Source of the DNA: CAJQLB01 sp041392065 | GTDB taxonomy: Bacteria; Bacteroidota; Bacteroidia; Flavobacteriales; Flavobacteriaceae | Reading direction: 5' to 3' | NCBI GenBank assembly: GCA_041392065.1 | Contig: JAWKMU010000003.1 | Coordinates: 372,001-436,000 of the forward strand | Length of the DNA: 64,000 nt | Shown: one piece after another, positions 25,262-33,406 of the stretch | Layout: each line of letters opens with the position of its first letter | How positions within the stretch are numbered: position 1 is the stretch's first letter | Made by a program: the position numbers and the translations under genes | The notes under the pieces: generated by a model | Told to the model about the DNA's origin: nothing | The model's input: only the letters and a program-made list of their open reading frames with translations | Databases searched by the model: none

Positions 25262-26230
25262 CTAAGATTTTTTCAAATTGAGATAAACAGGAAAGTGATC
25301 GCTAAAACCGCCTTTATACTTTAAGCCAACATAAGTTCTAAAAGGATTTCCTTTGTACTTTCCTTTATATTGTTTTAAAAAATCTTCATCAAAAATATCT
25401 ACCTGAGAAAAACTATGTTTTCCTTTTTCAAATTCAAAAAAATTAGTCGTAAATAAGATTTGGTCAAAAAGGTTCCATTCTTTTCTATGGTTTATACTGC
25501 CACGAGTATAAGTTGGCAAATCATTCATTGGGTTATATAAATCATGAGCTTGTATTAAGTGCTGTATGCTTTTGTTTTTTGGGTTGTCGTTAAAATCTCC
25601 CATTACAATAACCTTGGCATTAATGTCTTTTTGCTTAATCAACGTGATAATTTCTACTACTTTGTTAGAAGCTATTAATCTTGCAGGTTCGGTTAGCTCT
25701 ACGCCTTCACGTCTAGAAGGCCAATGATTAACCAAAATATAAATTTTCTCACCATTCAGTAACCCTTCAACTAATAAGATATCTCTGGTGTAATCCCTTA
25801 TGCCATTATCATCAAAAAGGTCTAAAGCAAACACTTCTGAACGATTGACTTTAAAATGTTTTTTACTGTAAATAAGAGCTACATCAATACCACGTTCATC
25901 AGGAGAGTCATAATGCACTAAGTCATAATCTTGGTTTTTTAGTTCAGATAATTCAATTAAATCAGCAATAACCAATCTGTTTTCTACTTCTGCCAAACCA
26001 ACCAAAATAGGAGCTTTGTTTGTGGTTTTTTCACCAATTTGTGATATGACTTGACCAAGTTTTCTAATCTTTTTTCGATATCTTTTCTCAGTCCAATGTC
26101 GCTCAGATTCTGGTAAAAAATCGTCATCATTAGTATAAGGGTCGTTAAAAGTATCAAATAGGTTTTCAAGATTGTAAAAAGCAATCGTGTAGTAATCGTT
26201 TACCGAATATAAATCCATATCATTCATCAA
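25262..26230 (-). CDS. Endonuclease/exonuclease/phosphatase-family protein, no signal peptide seen
   Basis: 322 residues, paralogous to the protein at 19278-20333. The same motifs appear in the same order: FYNLENLFDTFNDP, LVGLAEVENRLV, YDSPDERGIDVALIY, LVNHWPSRREG, VMGDFNDNPKN and SDHFPVYLNL. Unlike the paralogue, the N terminus (MMNDMDLYSVNDYYTIAFYN) lacks a signal peptide, so it would stay in the cytoplasm if the start is right. A division of labour, one copy exported and one internal, is an inference. It is divergent from hflX with a 63-base gap to the true hflX start. Confidence 0.86.
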   Translation of the reverse strand: MMNDMDLYSVNDYYTIAFYNLENLFDTFNDPYTNDDDFLPESERHWTEKRYRKKIRKLGQVISQIGEKTTNKAPILVGLAEVENRLVIADLIELSELKNQDYDLVHYDSPDERGIDVALIYSKKHFKVNRSEVFALDLFDDNGIRDYTRDILLVEGLLNGEKIYILVNHWPSRREGVELTEPARLIASNKVVEIITLIKQKDINAKVIVMGDFNDNPKNKSIQHLIQAHDLYNPMNDLPTYTRGSINHRKEWNLFDQILFTTNFFEFEKGKHSFSQVDIFDEDFLKQYKGKYKGNPFRTYVGLKYKGGFSDHFPVYLNLKKS

Positions 26231-26269
26231 ATATCTGCCTAAAATAATAAAAACAAAAAGATTCGTTTG

Positions 26270-26277
26270 TACATTTG
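26270..26277 (+). promoter_or_regulatory. Candidate -7 box of hflX
   Basis: TACATTTG matches TAnnTTTG and lies 16 bases before the preferred hflX ATG at 26294. It falls after the longer-frame start at 26267, which argues for the downstream start. Confidence 0.4.
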
Positions 26278-26293
26278 TGGCTTACTTGCATTT

Positions 26294-27508
26294 ATGATAG
26301 AAAAGAAAGATATAGCCTTAGAAAAGGCTGTTTTAATTGGAGTAATTACAAAGGAGCAAAATGAAGAAAAGTCTAAAGAATATTTGGACGAGTTGGAGTT
26401 TCTTACCTTTACTGCTGGTGGCGAAGTTGTAAAACGCTTTACCCAAAAAATGGATATGCCAAACCCTAAAACCTTTATTGGCACAGGAAAAATGGAAGAT
26501 GTGCAAGAGTTTATTAAAGAACATGAAATTGGTACAGCCATTTTTGATGACGAATTATCTCCAGCACAAGAACGTAACATTAGCAAAATTCTTAACTGCA
26601 AAGTGTTGGACAGAACCAATCTTATTCTGGATATTTTTGCTCAACGTGCTCAAACAAGTTATGCTCGTACTCAAGTTGAGCTGGCTCAATGTGAATATTT
26701 ATTGCCACGATTAAAAGGAATGTGGACTCACCTTGAACGTCAAAAAGGTGGTATTGGAATGCGTGGTCCAGGTGAAACCGAAATCGAAACAGACCGAAGA
26801 ATTGTAAGAGATAAGATATCACTCCTCAAAAAGAAAATAGAAACCATAGACAGACAGATGGAAGTGCAACGAGGGAACAGAGGTCAAATGGTTAGAGTAG
26901 CATTGGTTGGGTACACCAATGTTGGAAAGTCTACACTTATGAATGTAATCAGTAAATCTGAAGTATTTGCTGAAAACAAACTTTTTGCAACTTTAGATAC
27001 TACAGTGAGAAAAGTGGTGATTAAAAACTTACCTTTTTTAATGAGCGATACTGTTGGTTTTATTAGAAAGTTACCTACACAACTAGTGGAGTCTTTTAAG
27101 AGTACTTTAGATGAAGTTCGTGAAGCCGATTTGTTGTTGCACGTGGTAGATATTTCACATCCTAATTTTGAAGAGCATATCGATTCTGTGAATGCCATTT
27201 TAAGTGATATAAAAAGTTCGGATAAACCAACCATTATGGTGTTTAATAAAATTGATGCTTATGAAGCTGAACCTTTTGATGACACAGATTTAACAGCTGA
27301 AAGAACTAAAGACAACTATTCTCTTGATGAATGGAAAAAAACCTGGATGCACAAAATTGGTAATAATGCACTATTTATTTCTGCAACAAATAAGGAAAAC
27401 CTTGAAGATTTTAAAAAGCGTGTTTATGACGAGGTTAGGGAAATTCATATAACTCGTTTTCCTTATAACAGATTTTTATATCCAGATTACGACGAAACAT
27501 TTGAATAA
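26294..27508 (+). CDS. hflX: GTPase HflX
   Basis: 404 residues from the ATG at 26294 (IEKKDIALEKAVLIGV); an upstream in-frame start at 26267 would add nine atypical residues and precede the promoter box. It is a ribosome-associated GTPase that splits stalled 70S ribosomes in stress in other bacteria. It has the HflX N-terminal domain (FIGTGKMEDVQEF, QTSYARTQVELAQ), the glycine-rich linker GGIGMRGPGETEIETDRR, and a G domain with G1 GYTNVGKS (206-213), G3 DTVG and G4 NKID. Length is typical. It is followed by a bidirectional terminator. Confidence 0.95.
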   Translation: MIEKKDIALEKAVLIGVITKEQNEEKSKEYLDELEFLTFTAGGEVVKRFTQKMDMPNPKTFIGTGKMEDVQEFIKEHEIGTAIFDDELSPAQERNISKILNCKVLDRTNLILDIFAQRAQTSYARTQVELAQCEYLLPRLKGMWTHLERQKGGIGMRGPGETEIETDRRIVRDKISLLKKKIETIDRQMEVQRGNRGQMVRVALVGYTNVGKSTLMNVISKSEVFAENKLFATLDTTVRKVVIKNLPFLMSDTVGFIRKLPTQLVESFKSTLDEVREADLLLHVVDISHPNFEEHIDSVNAILSDIKSSDKPTIMVFNKIDAYEAEPFDDTDLTAERTKDNYSLDEWKKTWMHKIGNNALFISATNKENLEDFKKRVYDEVREIHITRFPYNRFLYPDYDETFE

Positions 27509-27536
27509 AAAAAGCCGCGATTAGCGGCTTTTTTGT
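27506..27536. terminator. Bidirectional terminator between hflX and the DUF3078 gene
   Basis: AAAAAGCCGC (27509-27518) and GCGGCTTTTT (27524-27533) around GATTA, with A and T runs on either side. It serves both convergent genes. Confidence 0.88.
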
Positions 27537-27549
27537 GAATTTAAATCTA

Positions 27550-28488
27550 TTAGAATTTATAGCTTAACCCTAAAGTCCAATACGTTTGTAAATCGTTATC
27601 TATATTACCAAACGTAGGCTCGTCATTACCACTTAAAGGATCAAATTGACCAAGCGCATAATTTAAAGCTTCTTGTTTGTTGCTACGTAATCCAAAATCA
27701 AATCCTACACCAATCATTTTCCATAGAGTATAACCAAAGGAGTTAGTCCAAGTCCAGTTTGATAAGTCTCCAGACTTATAACTTTGAAACATAGATAGGT
27801 TGGATTTAAAATTAACAGCACCAATTTGTCTGGTATAATCTGCAACAATTTTTGCACCTAAAGACGATTCAAAAACAGTATCATTATCGCTAAATACAAA
27901 GTTGTAGTTTAATGGATGGATCACAACAACTAAATTTTCAATTGGCGTCCAAGTCGCACCAACACCAAGGTCTAAATAACCTGGATTATTAAAATTGTTA
28001 AGAAGTGTTGTTCTATATTCAGCTAAACCAGAAATGGCAAATTTTTCGCTTAATTTTCTACCATAAAGAGATGATAAGTTGAACACATCAGTAGTTGGGT
28101 TAAAATCTTCGTCATCTAAATCTGTGTCTTTGTTATCTAATTTTACCCAGTTTAAGTTAGTAGATAGAGCATTTCTCCAGAAAAATTTATCTTCAATTAA
28201 GTTGGCATAAGCATTTACAGTAAAACCAATATTACCAGAAGAGTTGTTTGGAGCACCTTGTGAGTACCAATTATTGAAATTAGATAAACTTCCTCCAATA
28301 GTTCCAAAAGCACCAGTTCTCCAACCAGATAATGCATCAATTTTTGCTTGTATAGCATTGGCTTCAGCTTGAGCCGCATCAGCTTCAGCTTGTTTTTCAG
28401 CTTTTTGAGTTTCTAACTCTTCTTTGGTTTGAGCTTGTGTAAATGCAATACCACAAAGAATAACGCTTAATAAAATTATTTTTTTCAT
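27550..28488 (-). CDS. DUF3078 outer-membrane protein with coiled-coil N terminus
   Basis: 312 residues. The signal peptide ends FTQAQ; an alanine/glutamate-rich coiled coil (EELETQKAEKQAEADAAQAE, about residues 22-52) is followed by a beta-barrel-like DUF3078 region with alternating strands (GGSLSNFNNWYSQGAPNNSSG) and a terminal aromatic LGLSYKF. It is probably an outer-membrane barrel; function unknown. The coiled coil may reach into the periplasm and contact the cell wall (inference). A candidate -7 box TATTTTTG lies at 28541-28534 on the minus strand. It appears monocistronic. Confidence 0.83.
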   Translation of the reverse strand: MKKIILLSVILCGIAFTQAQTKEELETQKAEKQAEADAAQAEANAIQAKIDALSGWRTGAFGTIGGSLSNFNNWYSQGAPNNSSGNIGFTVNAYANLIEDKFFWRNALSTNLNWVKLDNKDTDLDDEDFNPTTDVFNLSSLYGRKLSEKFAISGLAEYRTTLLNNFNNPGYLDLGVGATWTPIENLVVVIHPLNYNFVFSDNDTVFESSLGAKIVADYTRQIGAVNFKSNLSMFQSYKSGDLSNWTWTNSFGYTLWKMIGVGFDFGLRSNKQEALNYALGQFDPLSGNDEPTFGNIDNDLQTYWTLGLSYKF

Positions 28489-28562
28489 GTTTTTAAGTTT
28501 ATTGTTTTTTGTAGATTTTTAGTGATTAAGACGCAAAAATAACAATTGAGTCACAATTATAT

Positions 28563-29075
28563 TTATGTTTTAGCTTTTTTATAAAGCGGCACAGAAGAAC
28601 AGGCTTCGCCATACATAATGGATTTTGCTATGGGCTTTAATTTGGTTGTTAACTGAATATAAGCATTATCTGGAATAGGTTTGTTTGAACATCCTTTAAT
28701 GATGATTGGTTTGTCTTTATATATTGAAACATCTAATGATGAAACAATATCTTGAAAAATAGAAGCTTCTAAAGTGTCTAAATTCCCAATTACGGTTTTT
28801 TGGGCAAATGGCTCTAAGTAAGTTGATAATAACATAAAAGCCCAAGCTGGAATGATGGCGTCTGAGGAGCACGCTAAAGCTACATAACAATTTTTATATT
28901 GTTCCCAGTTATGGTTTTTTGCATATTGCCTAAAATCTTTTTCACGCAAAACCAAACCTTCCAATAACCAATCTTTAATATCAAAAAACACACGTTCTCC
29001 CTTAGGATAATAATCTTCTAAGTCAATGGTTACTAATTTGCTATTCGCAACGCGATTTACGATTTCTCCTTTCAA
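28563..29075 (-). CDS. DUF2480 family protein
   Basis: 170-residue cytoplasmic protein matching DUF2480: opening EIVNRVANSKLVTIDLEDYYP, then FDIKDWLLEGLVLREKDFR and CSSDAIIPAWAFMLL. Four cysteines are seen, including CSS and GCSNKP. Function unknown. In Flavobacteriaceae it is regularly found at the end of the SUF operon, as here (85 bases after the SufT-like gene). A link to Fe-S maturation is guilt by association only. An ACTG-rich repeat lies in the gap, so transcription from the operon into it is likely but not proven. Confidence 0.8.
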   Translation of the reverse strand: MKGEIVNRVANSKLVTIDLEDYYPKGERVFFDIKDWLLEGLVLREKDFRQYAKNHNWEQYKNCYVALACSSDAIIPAWAFMLLSTYLEPFAQKTVIGNLDTLEASIFQDIVSSLDVSIYKDKPIIIKGCSNKPIPDNAYIQLTTKLKPIAKSIMYGEACSSVPLYKKAKT

Positions 29076-29119
29076 AATTAGTTGTTAAGTCGTTTGTCGT
29101 TTAGCTAAAAAAATATTTT

Positions 29120-29159
29120 ATTGTTTACTGCCAACTGATACTGAATACTGCTAACTAAC
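29120..29159. repeat. Degenerate ACTG-rich short repeats
   Basis: The gap between the SufT-like and DUF2480 genes holds repeated variants of ACTGCCAACTGATACTGAATACTGC. Such degenerate short tandem units are frequent in flavobacterial intergenic DNA; no gene or hairpin terminator is seen in it. Confidence 0.4.
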
Positions 29160-29486
29160 TTACAGCATTCCCAATTCTAACTTGGCTTCATCGCTCATTA
29201 AATCCTGACTCCAAGGAGGATCGAATGTTATTTCTACCTCAGCACTTTTGACTTCGTTAATAGATTTTACCTTTTCTTCAACTTCAAGTGGAAGCGTTTC
29301 TGCTACAGGACAATTAGGTGTTGTTAAGGTCATTAAAATTTTCACATCGTAATCTTCATTAACAAAGACATCATAAATTAATCCAAGTTCATAAATGTCT
29401 ACAGGAATTTCAGGATCAAAAATTGTTTTTAAAACGCGAACAATTTTTTCGCCTAAAGCATTGGTATTTATTTCTGTTGTGCTCAT
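29160..29486 (-). CDS. SufT/MIP18-like (DUF59) Fe-S assembly protein
   Basis: 108-residue single DUF59/PaaD-like domain: VLKTIFDPEIPVDIYELGLIYDV, ILMTLTTPNCPVAETLP with the conserved Cys, and ITFDPPWSQDLMSDEAKLELGML. SufT proteins help mature Fe-S proteins, especially when demand is high, in other bacteria. It follows sufE with stop and start sharing one base (29486). Position within the SUF operon supports the role. The symbol sufT would be reasonable, though other DUF59 roles cannot be excluded by sequence alone. Confidence 0.87.
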   Translation of the reverse strand: MSTTEINTNALGEKIVRVLKTIFDPEIPVDIYELGLIYDVFVNEDYDVKILMTLTTPNCPVAETLPLEVEEKVKSINEVKSAEVEITFDPPWSQDLMSDEAKLELGML

Positions 29487-29908
29487 TATTTTAATTGAGT
29501 TTGGTATGCAATTGCATACATTTTTATTTGCTTTATCATGCTCACTAAACCATTGGCTCTAGTTGGTGATAAATGTTCTTTTAAACCAATCTCATCTATA
29601 AAATTTGTATTGGCTTCTATAATATCTTTTGGGTGCTGGTTTGAAAATACTCTGATTAATATAGCAACAATTCCTTTAGTAATTATGGCATCACTATCAG
29701 CAGTAAAAACAATTTTGTCGTCTTTCAGTTCAGCATGAACCCAAACTTTGCTTTGGCAACCTTTTATTAAGTTATCATCAGTTTTATATTGCTCATCTAT
29801 TAAAGGTAATGATTTTCCTAATTCAATCATATACTCATAACGCTGCATCCAGTCGTCAAACAAGGCAAACTCATCAATGATTTCTTCTTGTATGTCTTTA
29901 ATGGTCAC
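29486..29908 (-). CDS. sufE: Cysteine desulfurase sulfur acceptor SufE
   Basis: Accepts persulfide sulfur from SufS and passes it to SufB. I choose the GTG at 29908 (141 aa, VTIKDIQEEIIDEF...) over the TTG at 29950. The longer frame overlaps the META gene by 20 bases, while the GTG leaves a 22-base gap. It also places the acceptor cysteine of KGCQSKVW at residue 51, as in E. coli SufE. Other family blocks are WMQRYEYMIELGKSLPLI and LIKGCQS. It lies downstream of the META lipoprotein gene and overlaps the SufT-like gene by one base. Confidence 0.92.
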   Translation of the reverse strand: MTIKDIQEEIIDEFALFDDWMQRYEYMIELGKSLPLIDEQYKTDDNLIKGCQSKVWVHAELKDDKIVFTADSDAIITKGIVAILIRVFSNQHPKDIIEANTNFIDEIGLKEHLSPTRANGLVSMIKQIKMYAIAYQTQLK

Positions 29909-29930
29909 GCTTTTTGGTTTTATAAAAATA

Positions 29931-30347
29931 TTATTTTTGCTCTTCTTCAATAGGTCTCATAGTCATGATCACTTCATTGTTTTCAGACCTGAATTGTAAT
30001 AGGTCTTTGTTAAATGAAAATGATTTTACTTCTGGTATAGTCGTAATGAATAAGTTTTCAACTGTAAAATCTGGACATGCCATTTTTGTTCCTCCCATGC
30101 CATGAAAACTAAGAGTGTTGTTTTCGGTTGAAATTGAACCAAAAAAGTGATTACAACCTGAAAAACCAGCAATTTTTAATGTTGATAAATTAATTTTGAA
30201 ATTTGGAGGAGTATCAAAACTGGACATCTCTTTTATTGAAGTTACTTCCCAATTTCCATCAATTGTTTTAGCTTCTTCACTCTTTGTACAAGAGGAAAAT
30301 AAAATAAGTGTTAAAGTAAATAGTAAATTAAATTTTTTAAGACTCAT
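29931..30347 (-). CDS. META-domain lipoprotein in the SUF operon
   Basis: 138 residues. The signal peptide with lipobox LILFSSC gives lipid Cys 20. The mature part is a META/HslJ-like fold: GNWEVTSIKEM, SGFSGCNHFFGS-type core (GFSGCNHFFGSISTENNTLSFHGMGGTKMACPD) and LLQFRSENNEVIMTMRP. HslJ in E. coli is linked to novobiocin tolerance; the function of this branch is unknown. It lies between sufS (20-base gap) and sufE (22-base gap) on the same strand, so it is cotranscribed with them. Why an envelope lipoprotein is in an Fe-S operon is unclear. Confidence 0.85.
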   Translation of the reverse strand: MSLKKFNLLFTLTLILFSSCTKSEEAKTIDGNWEVTSIKEMSSFDTPPNFKINLSTLKIAGFSGCNHFFGSISTENNTLSFHGMGGTKMACPDFTVENLFITTIPEVKSFSFNKDLLQFRSENNEVIMTMRPIEEEQK

Positions 30348-30366
30348 AATATTTAGTGTTTAAGTA

Positions 30367-31590
30367 TTAAGACAACATTTGTGCTGCTTTTTTAAGTGCA
30401 ATTACCAATTTATCTATTTCTTCTTTTGTGTTATAAAACGCAAAAGAAGCTCTAATGGTTCCAGGGATTTTATAATAATCCATAATAGGTTGTGCACAGT
30501 GATTACCTGTTCTTACTGCAATACCAAGTTTATCAACAATAGTACCAATATCGTAAGGATGTATAGTGCCAATATTAAATGAAATTACTGAAGTTTTGTT
30601 TTGTCCCGAAGCGTCGGGACCATAAATTTTTAAGCCTTCAATAGTTAGAAGCTTTTTTGTAGCATAGTCTAACAATTCGTTTTCATATTTAGCAATAACG
30701 TCAAAACCAATATGATTTAAATAATCTATTGCTGCTCCAAAAGCGATACCTCCACAAATGTTTGGTGTTCCTGCTTCAAATTTATGAGGTAAATCGGCAT
30801 AAGTGGTTTTTTCAAAAGTAACATCGGCAATCATTTCGCCACCACCTTGATAAGGTGGGAGTTTATTTAGCCAATCTTCTTTTCCGTAAAGCATACCAAC
30901 TCCTGTTGGGCCACACATTTTATGAGCTGAAGCCACATAAAAATCGACATCTAAAGCTTGAACGTCTGGTTTTAAGTGAGGACAAGCTTGTGCACCATCA
31001 ACCAAAACTGCTGCTCCAAACTGATGTGCTTTTTTAATAATGTTTTCTATTGGGTTTATGGTTCCCAAAGCATTTGATATGTGATTTACAAACACCAGTT
31101 TTGTGTTTTGAGTCAAGAGTTTTTCAAAGGAGCTCATTATCAATTCGCCTTCATCATTCATTGGAATGACTTTAAGGATTGCTCCAGTTTTTTCACATAA
31201 CATTTGCCAAGGCACAATATTACTGTGGTGCTCTAAGGCAGATACAATAATTTCATCACCTTTACTCAAAAGCGAAGCAAATCCATTAGCAACAAGGTTA
31301 ATGCTATGAGTTGTTCCAGAGGTTAAGATGATTTCATGTGCATTTTTGGCATTGAAATGCCTTTGAATTTTATGTCTTGCAGCTTCGTATTTATTAGTTG
31401 CTTCTTGACTTAAGCTATGTACTCCTCTGTGAATATTTGCATTGTAGTTTGAATAATAATCCACAATAACATCTATAACTTGTTGAGGTGTTTGAGATGT
31501 TGCAGCATTATCAAAATACACAAGAGGTTGACCGTTTACTTTTCGAGAAAGAATAGGAAAATCTTGACGTATCTTTTCAACGTTAAACAT
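30367..31590 (-). CDS. sufS: Cysteine desulfurase SufS
   Basis: PLP enzyme releasing sulfur from cysteine as a persulfide for Fe-S assembly. The start is set at 31590 (407 aa, MFNVEKIRQDFPIL...); the longer frame from 31629 would overlap sufD. Motifs: VYFDNAATSQTP, LTSGTTHSINLV, HHSN at the PLP ring, the Schiff-base K224 (SAHKMCGPTG) and the persulfide Cys C365 (RTGNHCAQP), matching E. coli C364. A GC-rich palindrome at 30603-30620 codes for PDASG within the C-terminal domain and looks like an in-frame repeat insertion. It follows sufD with a 13-base gap after that gene's stop. Confidence 0.96.
   Translation of the reverse strand: MFNVEKIRQDFPILSRKVNGQPLVYFDNAATSQTPQQVIDVIVDYYSNYNANIHRGVHSLSQEATNKYEAARHKIQRHFNAKNAHEIILTSGTTHSINLVANGFASLLSKGDEIIVSALEHHSNIVPWQMLCEKTGAILKVIPMNDEGELIMSSFEKLLTQNTKLVFVNHISNALGTINPIENIIKKAHQFGAAVLVDGAQACPHLKPDVQALDVDFYVASAHKMCGPTGVGMLYGKEDWLNKLPPYQGGGEMIADVTFEKTTYADLPHKFEAGTPNICGGIAFGAAIDYLNHIGFDVIAKYENELLDYATKKLLTIEGLKIYGPDASGQNKTSVISFNIGTIHPYDIGTIVDKLGIAVRTGNHCAQPIMDYYKIPGTIRASFAFYNTKEEIDKLVIALKKAAQMLS
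30603..30620. repeat. GC-rich palindrome inside sufS
   Basis: GTCCCGA (30603-30609), loop AGCG, TCGGGAC (30614-30620): a perfect 7-bp stem, markedly more GC-rich than its surroundings, lying in frame within sufS. The TCCCGA...TCGGGA palindrome is familiar to me as a dispersed flavobacterial repeat (recollection only). Confidence 0.55.
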
Positions 31591-31603
31591 GTTGTCTGTT
31601 TTT

Positions 31604-32917
31604 TTAAAGGTTAAACCCAATATTGACACCTAGTTTGGTTGCGATTAGCTTATTGATTCGTGCTTTTAATTCAGGGATTTTTACACTTTCTAAGACATTA
31701 TTTGCAAAAGCATACATTAATAAAGCTTTGGCTTCTTTTTCTGGAATTCCTCTTGTTTTCATGTAGAATAATGCATCATCATCCAACTGACCAATGGTGC
31801 AACCATGTGAGCATTTTACATCATCTGCAAAAATCTCCAATTGAGGTTTGGTATTTATGGTAGACTTATCGCTAACCAAAATGTTATTGTTAGCCTGAAA
31901 TGCATTGGTTTTTTGTGCCTGCTTTTCAACAATAACTTTTCCATTAAAAACACCAGTTGCATTATCATCAAAAATACCTTTGTAATCTTGATGACTTTCG
32001 CAATTTGGCTCAATATGGTGTACTAATGTATTGTGGTCTACATGCTGTTTGTCACCAATTATGGTAACGCCCTTTAATGTAGAATCTATGCGCTCACCAT
32101 GTTGATAGAAGTTTAAATTATTTCTGGTTAAATTTCCTCCAAAGGTAAAGGTATGCACAGAAGCTTGACTTTCTTGCTTTTGCTTAATAAACGTATTATC
32201 AATTAAAGACGCGTTTTGATTATCGTTTTGAACCTTGTAATAATCAACAATGGCACGTTTATTTGCAAATACTTCTGTAACGGAATTGGTCAATACAGGA
32301 TTATCGGTTAAACTTTGATGACGCTCAATAATTTGCACATGAGAGTTTTCATCAACTACAATTAGATTTCTTGGTTGTAGCATTAAAGCAGATTCGTTTC
32401 CTGTTGAAAAATGTATAATTTGTATTGGTTTTTCAACTAATTTATTCTTAGGAATATGTATAAAAGCACCTTCGCTTGAAAAGGCTGTATTTAATGATGA
32501 AAGACTATCTTTTGAAGCAGCTTTATTAAAATAGTTTTCAATAACTAATCTGTATTTTGGCTTAGATAAAGCAGCAGACATTAAACAAACATCCATACCA
32601 TCATGAGTGGTTTGGGATAAATGTGAAGAATACCTACTATCAATAAAAACAATTTTATAGGTGTCTATATCATGAATAAAATATTTTTTAATATCTCTGT
32701 ACTCAAGTGCATTTTCTTGCTTAGGGAAAACACTATAGTCTTGCTTAAGTATTTTATTTAGCGAAGTATATTTCCAAGCTTCATCTTTTTTGGTAGGAAA
32801 ACCAATAGTTTCAAAAGTTTTTATGGCTTCTGTTCTAATGTCATGAACATAAGCATCAACATCTACTTGATTTTCGAATGCCATAAATGAGGAAACTAAT
32901 TTTTCTTTTAAATCCAT
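31604..32917 (-). CDS. sufD: Fe-S cluster assembly scaffold subunit SufD
   Basis: 437 residues from the preferred ATG at 32917 (MDLKEKLVSSFMAFENQ); the frame extends to 32977 through repeat-like DNA, which I exclude. SufD pairs with SufB and SufC in the SufBC2D scaffold. Visible: an N-terminal helical region (GFPTKKDEAWKYTSL), a right-handed beta-helix core (HVDHNTLVHHIEPNCESHQDYKGIF, GVFNGKVIVEKQAQKTNA), and the C-terminal SHGCTIGQLDDDALFYMKTRGIPEKEA motif. It is separated from sufC by 489 bases containing the four-helix-bundle gene. Confidence 0.94.
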   Translation of the reverse strand: MDLKEKLVSSFMAFENQVDVDAYVHDIRTEAIKTFETIGFPTKKDEAWKYTSLNKILKQDYSVFPKQENALEYRDIKKYFIHDIDTYKIVFIDSRYSSHLSQTTHDGMDVCLMSAALSKPKYRLVIENYFNKAASKDSLSSLNTAFSSEGAFIHIPKNKLVEKPIQIIHFSTGNESALMLQPRNLIVVDENSHVQIIERHQSLTDNPVLTNSVTEVFANKRAIVDYYKVQNDNQNASLIDNTFIKQKQESQASVHTFTFGGNLTRNNLNFYQHGERIDSTLKGVTIIGDKQHVDHNTLVHHIEPNCESHQDYKGIFDDNATGVFNGKVIVEKQAQKTNAFQANNNILVSDKSTINTKPQLEIFADDVKCSHGCTIGQLDDDALFYMKTRGIPEKEAKALLMYAFANNVLESVKIPELKARINKLIATKLGVNIGFNL

Positions 32918-32927
32918 TTTTTTATAA

Positions 32928-32962
32928 GTTTCAAGTTTTGTGTTTAAGGTTTCAAGTTGTTT
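32928..32962. repeat. AAGTTTCAAG/GTTTAAGGTTT short repeats, left flank of the four-helix gene
   Basis: AAGTTTCAAGTTTTGTGTTTAAGGTTTCAAGTTG is built from GTTTCAAG/GTTTAAGG-type units. Its GTTTAAGGTTT (32942-32952) is the exact inverse of AAACCTTAAAC on the other side of the four-helix gene. Confidence 0.5.
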
Positions 32963-32980
32963 ATTTACAATTTTCAACCA

Positions 32981-33370
32981 TTATTTAAACTTGTTTCCTT
33001 TAAAATCTTTTTTATTTAAATATGTTATAAAAGCAGATAATCTTTTGCTTAATTTCTCATATTCATCTACTAATATTTTTAATTGTTCTTCTGAGATGTA
33101 ATCAGAATCATATACTCTGTATAATTGAGACCTTGTTTCTCCAGCCGAACCTTTGGCAATAGAAAGAAATTGTCTAAACTCTAAATTTCCATCTCTTTCA
33201 AATCCTTCAGCTATATTATCCATTATTGATCCTGAAGAGGATTTGATTTGGTCTTTTAACTTATAATCGTTGTTTAAAGCAGTTTGGTTACTTATAACTT
33301 TAATTTTATTAAAAAGACTCCTTGCTTCTTGCCAAATTTCTAAATCTTCAAATCGAGTAACAGTTGCCAT
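32981..33370 (-). CDS. Four-helix-bundle protein (23S rRNA intervening-sequence family), inserted in the SUF operon
   Basis: 129 residues, all helical. It belongs to the four-helix-bundle/S23 family first known from ORFs in 23S rRNA intervening sequences and structurally related to the Avd accessory protein of diversity-generating retroelements. Typical segments: FEDLEIWQEARSLFNKI, LKDQIKSSSGSIMDNIAEGFER, and EFRQFLSIAKGSAGETRSQLYR. It lies between sufC and sufD. The exact 11-bp inverted repeats GTTTAAGGTTT (32942-32952) and AAACCTTAAAC (33371-33381) flank it, the second abutting its start codon. No reverse transcriptase is nearby. Function unknown; an Fe-S role is not implied. Confidence 0.88.
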   Translation of the reverse strand: MATVTRFEDLEIWQEARSLFNKIKVISNQTALNNDYKLKDQIKSSSGSIMDNIAEGFERDGNLEFRQFLSIAKGSAGETRSQLYRVYDSDYISEEQLKILVDEYEKLSKRLSAFITYLNKKDFKGNKFK

Positions 33371-33399
33371 AAACCTTAAACTTTAAACTTTAAACACAA
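33371..33399. repeat. AAACCTTAAACTTTAAAC short repeats, right flank of the four-helix gene
   Basis: Three tandem CTTTAAA-like units (AAACCTTAAACTTTAAACTTTAAACAC) sit between the sufC stop and the four-helix ATG. The first 11 bases are the inverse of 32942-32952. A similar ACTTTAAACTTTTAAACT run precedes hmgA at about 8501-8536. Confidence 0.5.
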
Positions 33400-33406
33400 G
33401 AATTGT

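Noticed and set aside
32981..33370. Diversity-generating retroelement suggested by the Avd-like protein
   Set aside because: No reverse transcriptase, template repeat or variable repeat in the window.
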